From an uncultured Bacteroidales bacterium (GTDB lineage Bacteria; Bacteroidota; Bacteroidia; Bacteroidales; Paludibacteraceae): a stretch of DNA of 64,000 nucleotides. The position numbers and the translations under genes were made by a program. Of the stretch, positions 1-5,729 are shown in pieces. Every line of letters starts with the position of its first letter. Positions within the stretch are counted from its first letter, which is position 1. Below the pieces are notes generated by a model. It was not told where the DNA came from and ran no database searches. It saw only the letters and a list, made by a program, of their open reading frames with translations. The stretch is from contig CACZFM010000003.1 in the NCBI GenBank assembly GCA_902780495.1, positions 37,179 through 101,178 on the forward strand, in the 5' to 3' direction.

Positions 1-607
1 TATACTGCGCAAACGCCCAAAGGACAGATGTCCAGCCGTTGTGATAAACCTCCGGCTGCGCCTCATGCTCAACGAAGAAAAGGATGAAAGAGAGAATGAG
101 CGTGATGATGGTCAGGAACTGAACGGACACCCACATCTCATCTTTCTTTGCACGCAGCGCACGTGAGAGCACATTGAAGGCCTTCAAGTAGCGGAATACG
201 CGCATCAGGCGGGCGATACGGAGTGCTTTAAGAGCCACGTATGGTACCGGCATAAAGAAATGCAGGTAGAAGGGGTACGTGGAGAGGATGTCTATCAACC
301 CGTAGAACGAGAAACAGTAACGTACTCTACCAAAAAATCCTTTATATTTGTCGTCGATAAGGTCGGCACACCAGATACGAAGAGAGACTTCAATAGTAAA
401 GAAAGCTGTAGTGAAATAATCCACTACTTTCAACCACAATCCGTATTTCTCGACGATTCCGTCGTAGGTAGAGAGGAAAACCTCTACCGTAGAAAGGATA
501 ATCAGACCTATAATGGTATAATCGACGTAATTATGCCATTGTTTGGTGTGCAGATCATCATCAAAGACGCGCGCCAACTCGCGTTTGAATGCTTGTATTT
601 TAGTCAT
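1..607 (-). CDS. Voltage-gated ion channel, N-terminal part (runs off the window)
   Basis: The frame starts at ATG 607 (MTKIQAFKRE) and stays open to base 1, so at least 202 residues are seen and the C-terminus is missing. Hydrophobic segments near residues 27-42 and 58-75, then a segment with arginines at every third position (LRIARLMRVFRYLK, about residues 127-140), look like S1-S4 of a voltage sensor. A pore-region helix begins near residue 165. Such channels sit in the inner membrane and pass K+ or Na+; the selectivity filter lies outside the window, so the ion is unknown. It is the last visible gene of the minus-strand small-protein operon and is preceded by leader hairpin 626-651. Confidence 0.85.
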   Translation of the reverse strand, partial: MTKIQAFKRELARVFDDDLHTKQWHNYVDYTIIGLIILSTVEVFLSTYDGIVEKYGLWLKVVDYFTTAFFTIEVSLRIWCADLIDDKYKGFFGRVRYCFSFYGLIDILSTYPFYLHFFMPVPYVALKALRIARLMRVFRYLKAFNVLSRALRAKKDEMWVSVQFLTIITLILSFILFFVEHEAQPEVYHNGWTSVLWAFAQY

Positions 608-625
608 TGTTCAGTTGTTTTGTGA

Positions 626-651
626 GCAGGGGAACGATCAAACTCCCCTGC
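626..651 (-). repeat. Leader hairpin, copy 1 (before the ion channel gene)
   Basis: GCAGGGGA and TCCCCTGC form a perfect 8-bp stem around a 10-base loop. It lies 18 bases before the ion channel ATG on the minus strand. The loop and flanks are shared with the hairpin at 1548-1573. There is no U-run after it, so it is not a typical terminator. Confidence 0.7.
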
Positions 652-672
652 CCTGTTAATGCCTAATAGGCA

Positions 673-918
673 CTATGATTTTTCGCGCTTAAGTGATTCA
701 CGAGCGCTTTCAATCTGGCGTTTCAGTGAATCGATAGCACTGTCATGGCGTGCAGCGGCGTCGATTTTAGATTTGCGATAAGATGCCTTGCTCGACGGCG
801 AGGAGGTTCCCTTAATTAATGAAGCATAGCGTTCGTTGTCACGTTTCTTGGCTTCTTTTTCTCTGTCAAGACTTGCACGCAAGTCAATGATTCTCTTGCG
901 ATAATACTCTTTACTCAT
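673..918 (-). CDS. Small coiled-coil protein, 81 aa, unknown function
   Basis: A highly charged protein (K, R, E, D rich) with heptad-like helices at both ends, joined by a serine-rich stretch around residues 38-48. It has no signal peptide or membrane segment, so it is probably cytosolic. It lies 20 bases after the GIY-YIG-like gene and is followed by leader hairpin 626-651, in the same orientation as the rest of the cluster. I do not recognise a family; the composition suggests a structural or nucleic-acid-associated partner, which is inference only. Confidence 0.6.
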   Translation of the reverse strand: MSKEYYRKRIIDLRASLDREKEAKKRDNERYASLIKGTSSPSSKASYRKSKIDAAARHDSAIDSLKRQIESARESLKREKS

Positions 919-938
919 AATGATTCATTTAGATTTTG

Positions 939-1529
939 TTATTTCAGTTTTCTTTTGTCCATTACATATTCCCGCCATTGATCGCCGAGAGCGGGATTAC
1001 CATCTACATTTAGCGGATACTTACCGGACATGATACATATTGACTCAATACATTCCACTAATTTGCCTTCGTTTTCATCAAATGCACGCCACTCAAAGTA
1101 ACAGTCCTTGAGAATATCTGTAATCTGTTGCTCTTTGGATTTATCATATTTGCTGTCAATACACAATCCATAAAGAGTGTGGCGAATCGTTGAAATATGT
1201 ACATTTCCTTTGCTATGTTGGCGAAAACGATGGTAGCCATTATTGCTCTTGCCAAAATATAGAGCGTAATACGTTTTTCCATCTATTTCACGTGAAGCAA
1301 CTTGTTTCATTAACTCCGCTAAATCCTTGTACTTTTTGCTTTGCTCTTTAAGTACATGCATAACAACAGAGTTCTCCTCAAACCACCACCGATAAACAAT
1401 AGGCATGTGGGATAGATCCTTAGTTGTAATGCTGTCCACTTTATGGATTAGCATCTCACTATAGACTCTATCTACGACGTTTCTGCAACTCTCAGCCAAA
1501 AGGCTGTAATATGATTGTTCGTTCTTCAT
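939..1529 (-). CDS. Probable GIY-YIG family nuclease-like protein, 196 aa
   Basis: Residues about 45-52 (VYRWWFEE) and 92-105 (YYALYFGKSNNGYH followed by RFRQH) fit the first and second strands and the Arg/His helix of the GIY-YIG fold. A segment STIRHTLYGL near 118-127 is typical of one GIY-YIG subfamily. A glutamate in LVECIE (about 161) and an asparagine near 175 could complete the active site. Members cut DNA by a one-metal mechanism, but this GIY-YIG motif is degenerate, so activity is not certain. ATG 1529 was chosen because leader hairpin 1548-1573 lies just upstream, as for two other genes here. Confidence 0.55.
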   Translation of the reverse strand: MKNEQSYYSLLAESCRNVVDRVYSEMLIHKVDSITTKDLSHMPIVYRWWFEENSVVMHVLKEQSKKYKDLAELMKQVASREIDGKTYYALYFGKSNNGYHRFRQHSKGNVHISTIRHTLYGLCIDSKYDKSKEQQITDILKDCYFEWRAFDENEGKLVECIESICIMSGKYPLNVDGNPALGDQWREYVMDKRKLK

Positions 1530-1547
1530 GTTTTTCTTTTTTTGTAA

Positions 1548-1573
1548 GCAGAGGAGCGATCAAACTCCCCTGC
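1548..1573 (-). repeat. Leader hairpin, copy 2 (before the GIY-YIG-like gene)
   Basis: GCAGAGGA and TCCCCTGC pair with one mismatch around the loop GCGATCAAAC, nearly identical to the loop of the copy at 626-651 (ACGATCAAAC). The flanks (TTGTRAGCAG and CCCTGTT on the plus strand) are also conserved. It lies 18 bases before ATG 1529. Confidence 0.7.
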
Positions 1574-1589
1574 CCTGTTGGACTACGAT

Positions 1590-1907
1590 TTATGCGCGAC
1601 CTGCAGCGGAAATAGTACCGCTGTTGTCTGCCAACTCAGTGTCCTTTGCATTAGCAACCTGAACGCCAATACCGTACATCTCAGCAATCTTCTTCTCGAA
1701 GTTACCTACCTGCATGTTACCAACGATCTTCAGTTCGCCACCGGCTTTACCCTCTGCGCGGATAGATGCCAACGTAGCATCGTCATCAGCAAATGCGCCC
1801 TTGCAAGTAGCGCTCTTGTAAACGCGGAGAGATGCTCCAAATGCTTTCTTGAAATCAGCCTTGAGGGTCTTAACCTTCATGTTACCCTTTAATGCAATTT
1901 CTGCCAT
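1590..1907 (-). CDS. Two-repeat small protein, paralog 1 (105 aa)
   Basis: This is a soluble protein made of two related halves. Each half has the pattern beta strand, G-N-M-K/Q-V, helix with F/K, then F/YG-x-x-L/V-R/Q-V-Y/A. In the first half GNMKVKTLKADFKKAFG is followed by LRVY (residues 8-30). In the second half GNMQVGNFEKKIAEMYG is followed by VQVA (residues 63-86). A DATLASIR motif ends the first repeat. Genes 2631-3023 and 3053-3400 are paralogs. I do not recognise a named domain. The conserved short helix between strands suggests a small alpha/beta binding module. Confidence 0.75.
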   Translation of the reverse strand: MAEIALKGNMKVKTLKADFKKAFGASLRVYKSATCKGAFADDDATLASIRAEGKAGGELKIVGNMQVGNFEKKIAEMYGIGVQVANAKDTELADNSGTISAAGRA

Positions 1908-1945
1908 AATTGTAAGAATTTAAAGTTAATAAATGATCATTTATT

Positions 1946-1970
1946 GCCTGCAACATAAAGGACTGCAGGC
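1946..1970 (-). repeat. Intergenic hairpin before paralog 1
   Basis: GCCTGCA and TGCAGGC form a perfect 7-bp stem around an 11-base loop, 38 bases before ATG 1907. The stem sequence differs from the other leader hairpins, but the position is similar. No U-run follows. Confidence 0.5.
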
Positions 1971-2007
1971 TTGTCCTATTATTTGCATTCGTCTTTTTAC
2001 ACGTACA

Positions 2008-2568
2008 TTATATATATATTGTTAGTTCCACATGTTCAGACGGAGAATATAATTTAACATGGTCGGTCTTTTTGATGATTTTTGCAACGCATTCATCTAT
2101 ATGCTCGCTGCAATCCATGACTACCATGAACTTGTAGTACGGGGCAACAGAAGGGATGTCGCTTTTCTTTTTGCCATTCAATAGGTGGTCTATATCTTCT
2201 AAAATACCCTCTTCTTGTGCCGCTCCAAAAGAAGTGACATTGACTGGAATATTGCATTTGACCTCAGCAATAATCTTCTTATCTTTACCGTCATACTGGA
2301 CATCAAAACCATTGGCATTAGCGTGCTGGGAATCAACATCTTTCAGTATTTGTTCTCTTTCTGATTTTGTTAAGAAGCCGTCGGCATATAATTTCTCTAT
2401 AAAATCCCGGGTCGTGCGCAAAGTAATGATATTATTAATACAACTGAGCAACTTCTTGAGCTCAATCAAATCTCGCCCTGATAGTTTGGAATACAGGTCT
2501 TTTACTCCGAATTTATCGAAGAAGTTGTTGAAGTTTTGCTTCAAATCATTGTCTCTGCTATATGCCAT
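2008..2568 (-). CDS. Probable PD-(D/E)XK nuclease-fold protein, 186 aa
   Basis: The segment NGFDVQYDGKDKKIIAEVK (about residues 89-107) places an aspartate two residues after a glycine and an E-V-K on the next strand. This is the D...(D/E)XK arrangement of restriction-endonuclease-like folds. An N-terminal helical region precedes it. I start at ATG 2568 (MAYSRDND). An ATG at 2640 exists in frame, but the extra 24 codons would translate the leader hairpin at 2594-2619 and overlap the upstream gene. It could be a nuclease, or a nucleic-acid-binding relative that has lost activity. Confidence 0.6.
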   Translation of the reverse strand: MAYSRDNDLKQNFNNFFDKFGVKDLYSKLSGRDLIELKKLLSCINNIITLRTTRDFIEKLYADGFLTKSEREQILKDVDSQHANANGFDVQYDGKDKKIIAEVKCNIPVNVTSFGAAQEEGILEDIDHLLNGKKKSDIPSVAPYYKFMVVMDCSEHIDECVAKIIKKTDHVKLYSPSEHVELTIYI

Positions 2569-2593
2569 ATTGATTAGATTTTGATACTTGTAA

Positions 2594-2619
2594 GCAGGCG
2601 GACAGCCAAGCCCACCTGC
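2594..2619 (-). repeat. Leader hairpin, copy 3 (before the PD-(D/E)XK-like gene)
   Basis: GCAGGCGG and CCACCTGC pair with one mismatch. The CTTGTAAGCAG flank matches the other two copies, while the loop differs. It lies 25 bases before ATG 2568 and supports that start over the in-frame ATG at 2640. Confidence 0.6.
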
Positions 2620-2630
2620 CTGAATAGAGG

Positions 2631-3023
2631 TTACTTCCATTCTCCTTTCTTGCAGCCATTCTTTTCACATTCTGCATTAAAAGAAGCCAAAGTCTTTTCA
2701 TCATCCTTACCAGATGTGTAGTATCGTTTACCTTCTTTTGTTGTATAGCATACTTGTGCATACAAACCAAATGCGGTATCGAACTCTTGCTCTAGACTTT
2801 TGATTTTTTTGTTTCCGCTGATAGAAATTGTACCTCCTGAATCTCCACGACGAACAGAAGCTAATGTTTTATCATTATCAATATTTGTAATGGTTCCACC
2901 TTTAGCTACTGTCTCGCGCATGTAGCTGTAGTATATGCCTAAGCGAAGATAAGGAAATTGCTCATTAAATTCCTTGCGCAGCGTACCAATTTTCTTGTTG
3001 CCACTAACTGAAATTGTTGCCAT
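2631..3023 (-). CDS. Two-repeat small protein, paralog 2 (130 aa)
   Basis: It has the same two-repeat plan as 1590-1907. Repeat one begins ISVSGNKKIGTLRKEFNEQF (residues 4-23), and repeat two begins ISISGNKKIKSLEQEFDTAFG (about 71-91). DKTLASVR and EKTLASFN motifs close the repeats. The two halves share ISxSGNKKI exactly, which is clearer evidence of internal duplication than in the other paralogs. The C-terminus is longer and has two cysteines in a lysine-rich tail. Function is unknown; it is cytosolic by sequence. Confidence 0.75.
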   Translation of the reverse strand: MATISVSGNKKIGTLRKEFNEQFPYLRLGIYYSYMRETVAKGGTITNIDNDKTLASVRRGDSGGTISISGNKKIKSLEQEFDTAFGLYAQVCYTTKEGKRYYTSGKDDEKTLASFNAECEKNGCKKGEWK

Positions 3024-3052
3024 AATAATATAAATTAAAGTGGTTATACAAT

Positions 3053-3400
3053 TTATTTAGCGTATTTAGCTTTCAGCGACTCCATGTCTGCTTTGGTAGC
3101 CTGCTTGGGGATATCGGGCAGTTTAGCCAAAGTCATCTGATCAAGAGCGAGAACCCAGTCGTCAGCAGAAGCCACTTGTACTTTGAGACCGAAATTGTCA
3201 AGCAAATCTTTCTCAAAGCCACCGACAGTCTTGCTGCCACGGCACTCGTACGAACCGGTAGCCGTAGCTATATCTGCTACTTTCTCAGCACCGGTCAGAC
3301 GTTTGTTGCCCTGATAAACACGAAGAGTTCCGCCAAATTCCTCTTTGAATCGGCTGCACAAGGTTGACACCAACAGGCGTCCATCTATTTTAATTTCCAT
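3053..3400 (-). CDS. Two-repeat small protein, paralog 3 (115 aa)
   Basis: This is the third member of the family. The first repeat (IKIDGRLLVSTLCSRFKEEFG then LRVY, residues 3-30) and the second (GSKTVGGFEKDLLDNFGLKVQV, about 55-76) keep the family spacing. The DxTLASI motif is weak in the first repeat but appears as DQMTLAKL in the second. A short charged tail follows. It lies 29 bases after the TerB-like gene, in the same operon. No known domain is recognised. Confidence 0.72.
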   Translation of the reverse strand: MEIKIDGRLLVSTLCSRFKEEFGGTLRVYQGNKRLTGAEKVADIATATGSYECRGSKTVGGFEKDLLDNFGLKVQVASADDWVLALDQMTLAKLPDIPKQATKADMESLKAKYAK

Positions 3401-3429
3401 AATACCAAATTATTAAAAGTTAAACATTA

Positions 3430-3846
3430 TTAATCAGCCATATTGATAGCCAGATCCGGCTCGGTCTTCACCATGTCGGCAAGCATGAGAATAGCATCCT
3501 CATCCTCAATACCGAGTGCTTCGGCGATAATAAGCAGGTTGCTAACCTCTGCACGGCTCAACTCGCTGTCGGCAAGAAGCATCTGCATAGCAGCTTCGAA
3601 TACGATACCGATTTCCTCGTCATCCACAGCTTCTGCTGCATCTTTCAACACAGCATTTGCCTGATTCTCGGAAAGGCCGTTCAAGCCCTTGACACATTTA
3701 TTGACAGCCCCTTTGAACTTAGCTTCGTCCAGTTCGAGAGCCTCTGCGATTTCTTCTACGGTAATTTCCTCTGCGGGATCATATACACCGTCTGCCCAGA
3801 TAGCAGCTGCAATGATAGCAGCAATATTTTCAAGACTTGTTTTCAT
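3430..3846 (-). CDS. TerB-like acidic helical protein, 138 aa
   Basis: This all-helical, very acidic protein has paired helices with conserved acidic positions (WADGVYDPAEEITVEEI near residues 17-33 and LLADSELSRAEVSNLLIIAEALG near 89-111). It fits the TerB-like family, whose E. coli member belongs to the tellurite-resistance/stress operon and binds metal through acidic residues. It has no signal peptide. Its neighbours are two basic 45-residue proteins (9 bases upstream) and the two-repeat paralogs. Other Ter proteins (TerC, TerD) are absent, so a tellurite role should not be assumed. Confidence 0.65.
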   Translation of the reverse strand: MKTSLENIAAIIAAAIWADGVYDPAEEITVEEIAEALELDEAKFKGAVNKCVKGLNGLSENQANAVLKDAAEAVDDEEIGIVFEAAMQMLLADSELSRAEVSNLLIIAEALGIEDEDAILMLADMVKTEPDLAINMAD

Positions 3847-3855
3847 AATTCCTCC

Positions 3856-3993
3856 TTATTTGAATAAGCGTTTAATACGGTTGATGAGACTACCTTGTGC
3901 TTTGCGGGCTTTCGCCATGCGTGCGCAAATCTCCTTACCTTCTTTGGTACGTTTGTCGACTGTTCCGTCGGCTTTTTTCTTTACTGTTGCCAT
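3856..3993 (-). CDS. Small basic protein, sister 1 (45 aa)
   Basis: ATG 3993 to TAA 3856 encodes a lysine/arginine-rich protein. It shares the core ADGTVDKRTKEGK, then ICARMAKAR, with the next gene (4003-4137). The common N-terminal region of about 31 residues and the differing tails show a recent tandem duplication. The tail LINRIKRLFK is amphipathic. The gene lies 9 bases before the TerB-like gene. A binding partner for RNA, DNA or the acidic TerB-like protein is possible but unproven. Confidence 0.65.
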   Translation of the reverse strand: MATVKKKADGTVDKRTKEGKEICARMAKARKAQGSLINRIKRLFK

Positions 3994-4002
3994 AACGATT
4001 GA

Positions 4003-4137
4003 TTATTTAGATTTTTTTTGAAGTTTACGAGCTCTTGCTGCTGCTCGACGTGCCTTTGCCATACGGGCGCAAATAGCTTTACCCTCTTTGGTTCTTTTGT
4101 CCACCGTTCCATCGGCGTTTTTTCTTACACAAGCCAT
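4003..4137 (-). CDS. Small basic protein, sister 2 (44 aa)
   Basis: ATG 4137 to TAA 4003. It is the tandem sister of 3856-3993, with the same DGTVDKRTKEGK-x-ICARMAKAR core (residues 9-30) and a distinct Ala/Arg/Lys-rich tail. It has a net positive charge of roughly +14 and a single short helix-rich chain. It is positioned directly after the OmpA-family gene. Conservation of the core between the sisters at codon level argues that it is a real gene despite its size. Confidence 0.65.
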   Translation of the reverse strand: MACVRKNADGTVDKRTKEGKAICARMAKARRAAARARKLQKKSK

Positions 4138-4188
4138 AATTGTGATGTTTTTAGGATTAATAATTAGATTTATAGAGTACTTTGGTAC

Positions 4189-5118
4189 TTATTCCAAAAC
4201 GATAAACTCAGTACGGCGATTCTCGGGAGCCATCGGGTCTTCGGTATTCTTCAACTCGGAAGAGCCTTTACCCACTGCCTCCAGACGGGAAGCATCAATA
4301 CCTTCGTGCTCAATCAAGAATTCCACGGCTGCTTGTGCACGAGCCTCAGAGAGTTTCTGGTTGAAAGCAGCATCGCCCTCTGCAGAGGTATGACCTTCCA
4401 GACGCAGACGGAGTTCCGGATTCTTCTCCAGAACTTTAGCCAGGTCATGAAGTACAAACTGGGCGCTCTCGCTCAGGTCTGCTTTGCCCTTTACAAACTC
4501 AGCAGCGTTGAAGTTCTTCTCAATCTCCTCGATTTGCTGGATATAGAGCGTGTCATGCACAACCACTACTTTCTCTACTTCTACAATCTGCGGTTCAGCA
4601 GGTTTCTGGCATCCTTTAGCCAAAAGAAGAATAATCAATATAGCAATAATTGCAAGTGCCGCTAAGCAGATCCACAACCATTTATTGGATTTCTTACCCG
4701 GCATAGGCGGTACATAACCATTCAGGTATTCCAGACGATAACCGCCTTTTGCACCGAAACCTTTATCGGCTGCTTCAAACTTAGCTACCTCGATATCATA
4801 TTGCTTTGCGTGATTAACGATACCCTCGAAATTCTCTTTGGGCCACAACTTAAGCAAAATTAACTGCGTACCATCTTGCAAATGGAGAATTTCGTTTTTC
4901 TCCGCAAACCAAAGACCTTGGTTGCTTTCATTTTTCTTCTTCCACTCTTCGGGAGTGCAGAATAACGATTTCCAGGAACCTCCGTCTTGCAAAGCCAAGG
5001 GGAAGGCCTTCTCCAAATCGGCCTTCGTTGCATGAGGATACATTACTAAATAGGCATTTACAATACCTAATACCGTACGGTTTTGCGCTTTACCGTAAAC
5101 GCGAACTTTACTTGGCAT
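4189..5118 (-). CDS. OmpA-family protein with N-terminal cytosolic domain and one membrane segment, 309 aa
   Basis: I start at ATG 5118 (MPSKVRVYG); the longer frame has no support upstream. Residues 1-135 form an unknown soluble domain. Residues 147-167 are one membrane helix (WLWICLAALAIIAILIILLL). Residues about 204-307 form an OmpA peptidoglycan-binding domain with LEGHTSAEGD, LSEARAQA and a terminal NRRTEFIVL. This topology puts the first domain in the cytoplasm and the OmpA domain in the periplasm, so the protein could link a cytosolic complex to the cell wall. It is the largest member of the small-protein operon. Confidence 0.85.
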   Translation of the reverse strand: MPSKVRVYGKAQNRTVLGIVNAYLVMYPHATKADLEKAFPLALQDGGSWKSLFCTPEEWKKKNESNQGLWFAEKNEILHLQDGTQLILLKLWPKENFEGIVNHAKQYDIEVAKFEAADKGFGAKGGYRLEYLNGYVPPMPGKKSNKWLWICLAALAIIAILIILLLAKGCQKPAEPQIVEVEKVVVVHDTLYIQQIEEIEKNFNAAEFVKGKADLSESAQFVLHDLAKVLEKNPELRLRLEGHTSAEGDAAFNQKLSEARAQAAVEFLIEHEGIDASRLEAVGKGSSELKNTEDPMAPENRRTEFIVLE

Positions 5119-5149
5119 AATAATAAAATTTAAAAGGTTAATATGTTGT

Positions 5150-5311
5150 TTACTTTCGTTTCCTTCTCCCGGTAAGAACAGACAGAACACTCTGCCCTAT
5201 CTTACGTTCGAGACCTTGTTTGGTCGTCGGGATGCCTGTTTTGCGAGCGATTTTCGTCTTTAAACCGCTGATTCCAACAGCGCGTTTTAGTGAGAATGAC
5301 AATCCTTTCAT
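5150..5311 (-). CDS. Small basic protein, 53 aa, unknown
   Basis: I start at ATG 5311 (MKGLSFSLKRAVG); the in-frame extension to 5524 would read through the structured RNA terminator and has no start signal. The protein is strongly basic, ends in GRRKRK, and carries KTGIPTTKQGLERKIG. It lies 31 bases before the OmpA gene. A weak promoter element (TAATTTTG at 5348-5341) lies just upstream, so the operon may be expressed independently of RNA copy A. Function is unknown. Confidence 0.6.
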   Translation of the reverse strand: MKGLSFSLKRAVGISGLKTKIARKTGIPTTKQGLERKIGQSVLSVLTGRRKRK

Positions 5312-5460
5312 GTTCGTAATATTAATATTTTTTTCGCCTGCAAAATTACTACTTTTTTGCGATATATTCCTGGTCCTTTTTGGTCCTTTTGCGTTCAGCA
5401 CTTGCTCATGTCCGTTTTTTGTAGTACTTTTGCACTGCTTTTTGGCAAGTGTCCACGCAC

Positions 5461-5490
5461 AAAAAAGCACGAACGGTTCTTGTTCATGCT
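5461..5490 (-). terminator. Intrinsic terminator of RNA copy A
   Basis: AGCATGAAC and GTTCGTGCT (one G-U pair) enclose the loop AAGAACC and are followed by a U-run. The left arm overlaps both outer helices of RNA copy A, so terminator and closing helices exclude each other. Confidence 0.75.
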
Positions 5491-5668
5491 CTGTGGTCCT
5501 AGGAAAACCAGTAAATACCAACAAGAAACGCCCGTGCTACGCAAGGACGTTTGCTCGATTTGTTCTTAGGTATTTACACGCGTTGAAATTTCCTAGGTTT
5601 CAGAGCCGTGCCGAACAAAAAGCAAACGCTATCAATCAATATGTCTATGCGCAGGTTTTCACCTTTGC
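5461..5668 (-). ncRNA. Structured RNA, copy A (small RNA or attenuator leader)
   Basis: Transcription is predicted from the promoter at 5674-5705. The RNA folds as a long rod from outside inwards: TTGTTC/GAACAA (5613-5618 with 5480-5485); GCTCTG/CAGAGC (5601-5606 with 5488-5493); internal loop AAA/ACCA; CCTAGGAAA/TTTCCTAGG (5589-5597 with 5498-5506); GTAAATACC/GGTATTTAC (5569-5577 with 5511-5519); AAACGTCC/GGGCGTTT (5545-5552 with 5526-5533). A hairpin AGGT-GAAA-ACCT lies near its 5' end. Copy B at 26430-26739 shares the 5' block GACATATTGA, AGCGTTT and the AAA/ACCA loop, with compensatory changes in the adjoining helices. It ends in an intrinsic terminator. A 6S-like or other known Bacteroidales RNA family cannot be excluded by eye. 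Confidence 0.7.
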
Positions 5669-5673
5669 GGGTG

Positions 5674-5705
5674 CAAAGGTACGAAAAATATTTGAAATAA
5701 ACAAA
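5674..5705 (-). promoter_or_regulatory. Promoter of RNA copy A
   Basis: TTTG at 5705-5702, a 20-base spacer, then TACCTTTG at 5681-5674 match the Bacteroidetes -33/-7 consensus exactly. Start expected near 5668. Confidence 0.75.
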
Positions 5706-5729
5706 TAATTGTTAAATTATTCGCAAATT

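Noticed and set aside
2569..2640. 24-codon N-terminal extension of the PD-(D/E)XK-like gene
   Set aside because: It would translate the leader hairpin that precedes two other genes of the operon at the same distance, and overlaps the upstream gene.
3430..3846. Tellurite-resistance operon
   Set aside because: Only a TerB-like protein is present; TerC, TerD and TerZ-type genes are missing.
5402..5432. Plus-strand promoter-like element (TTG, 20 bases, TACTTTTG) antisense to RNA copy A
   Set aside because: It fits the consensus, but no plus-strand gene or terminator with a T-run follows; too weak to list as an antisense RNA.
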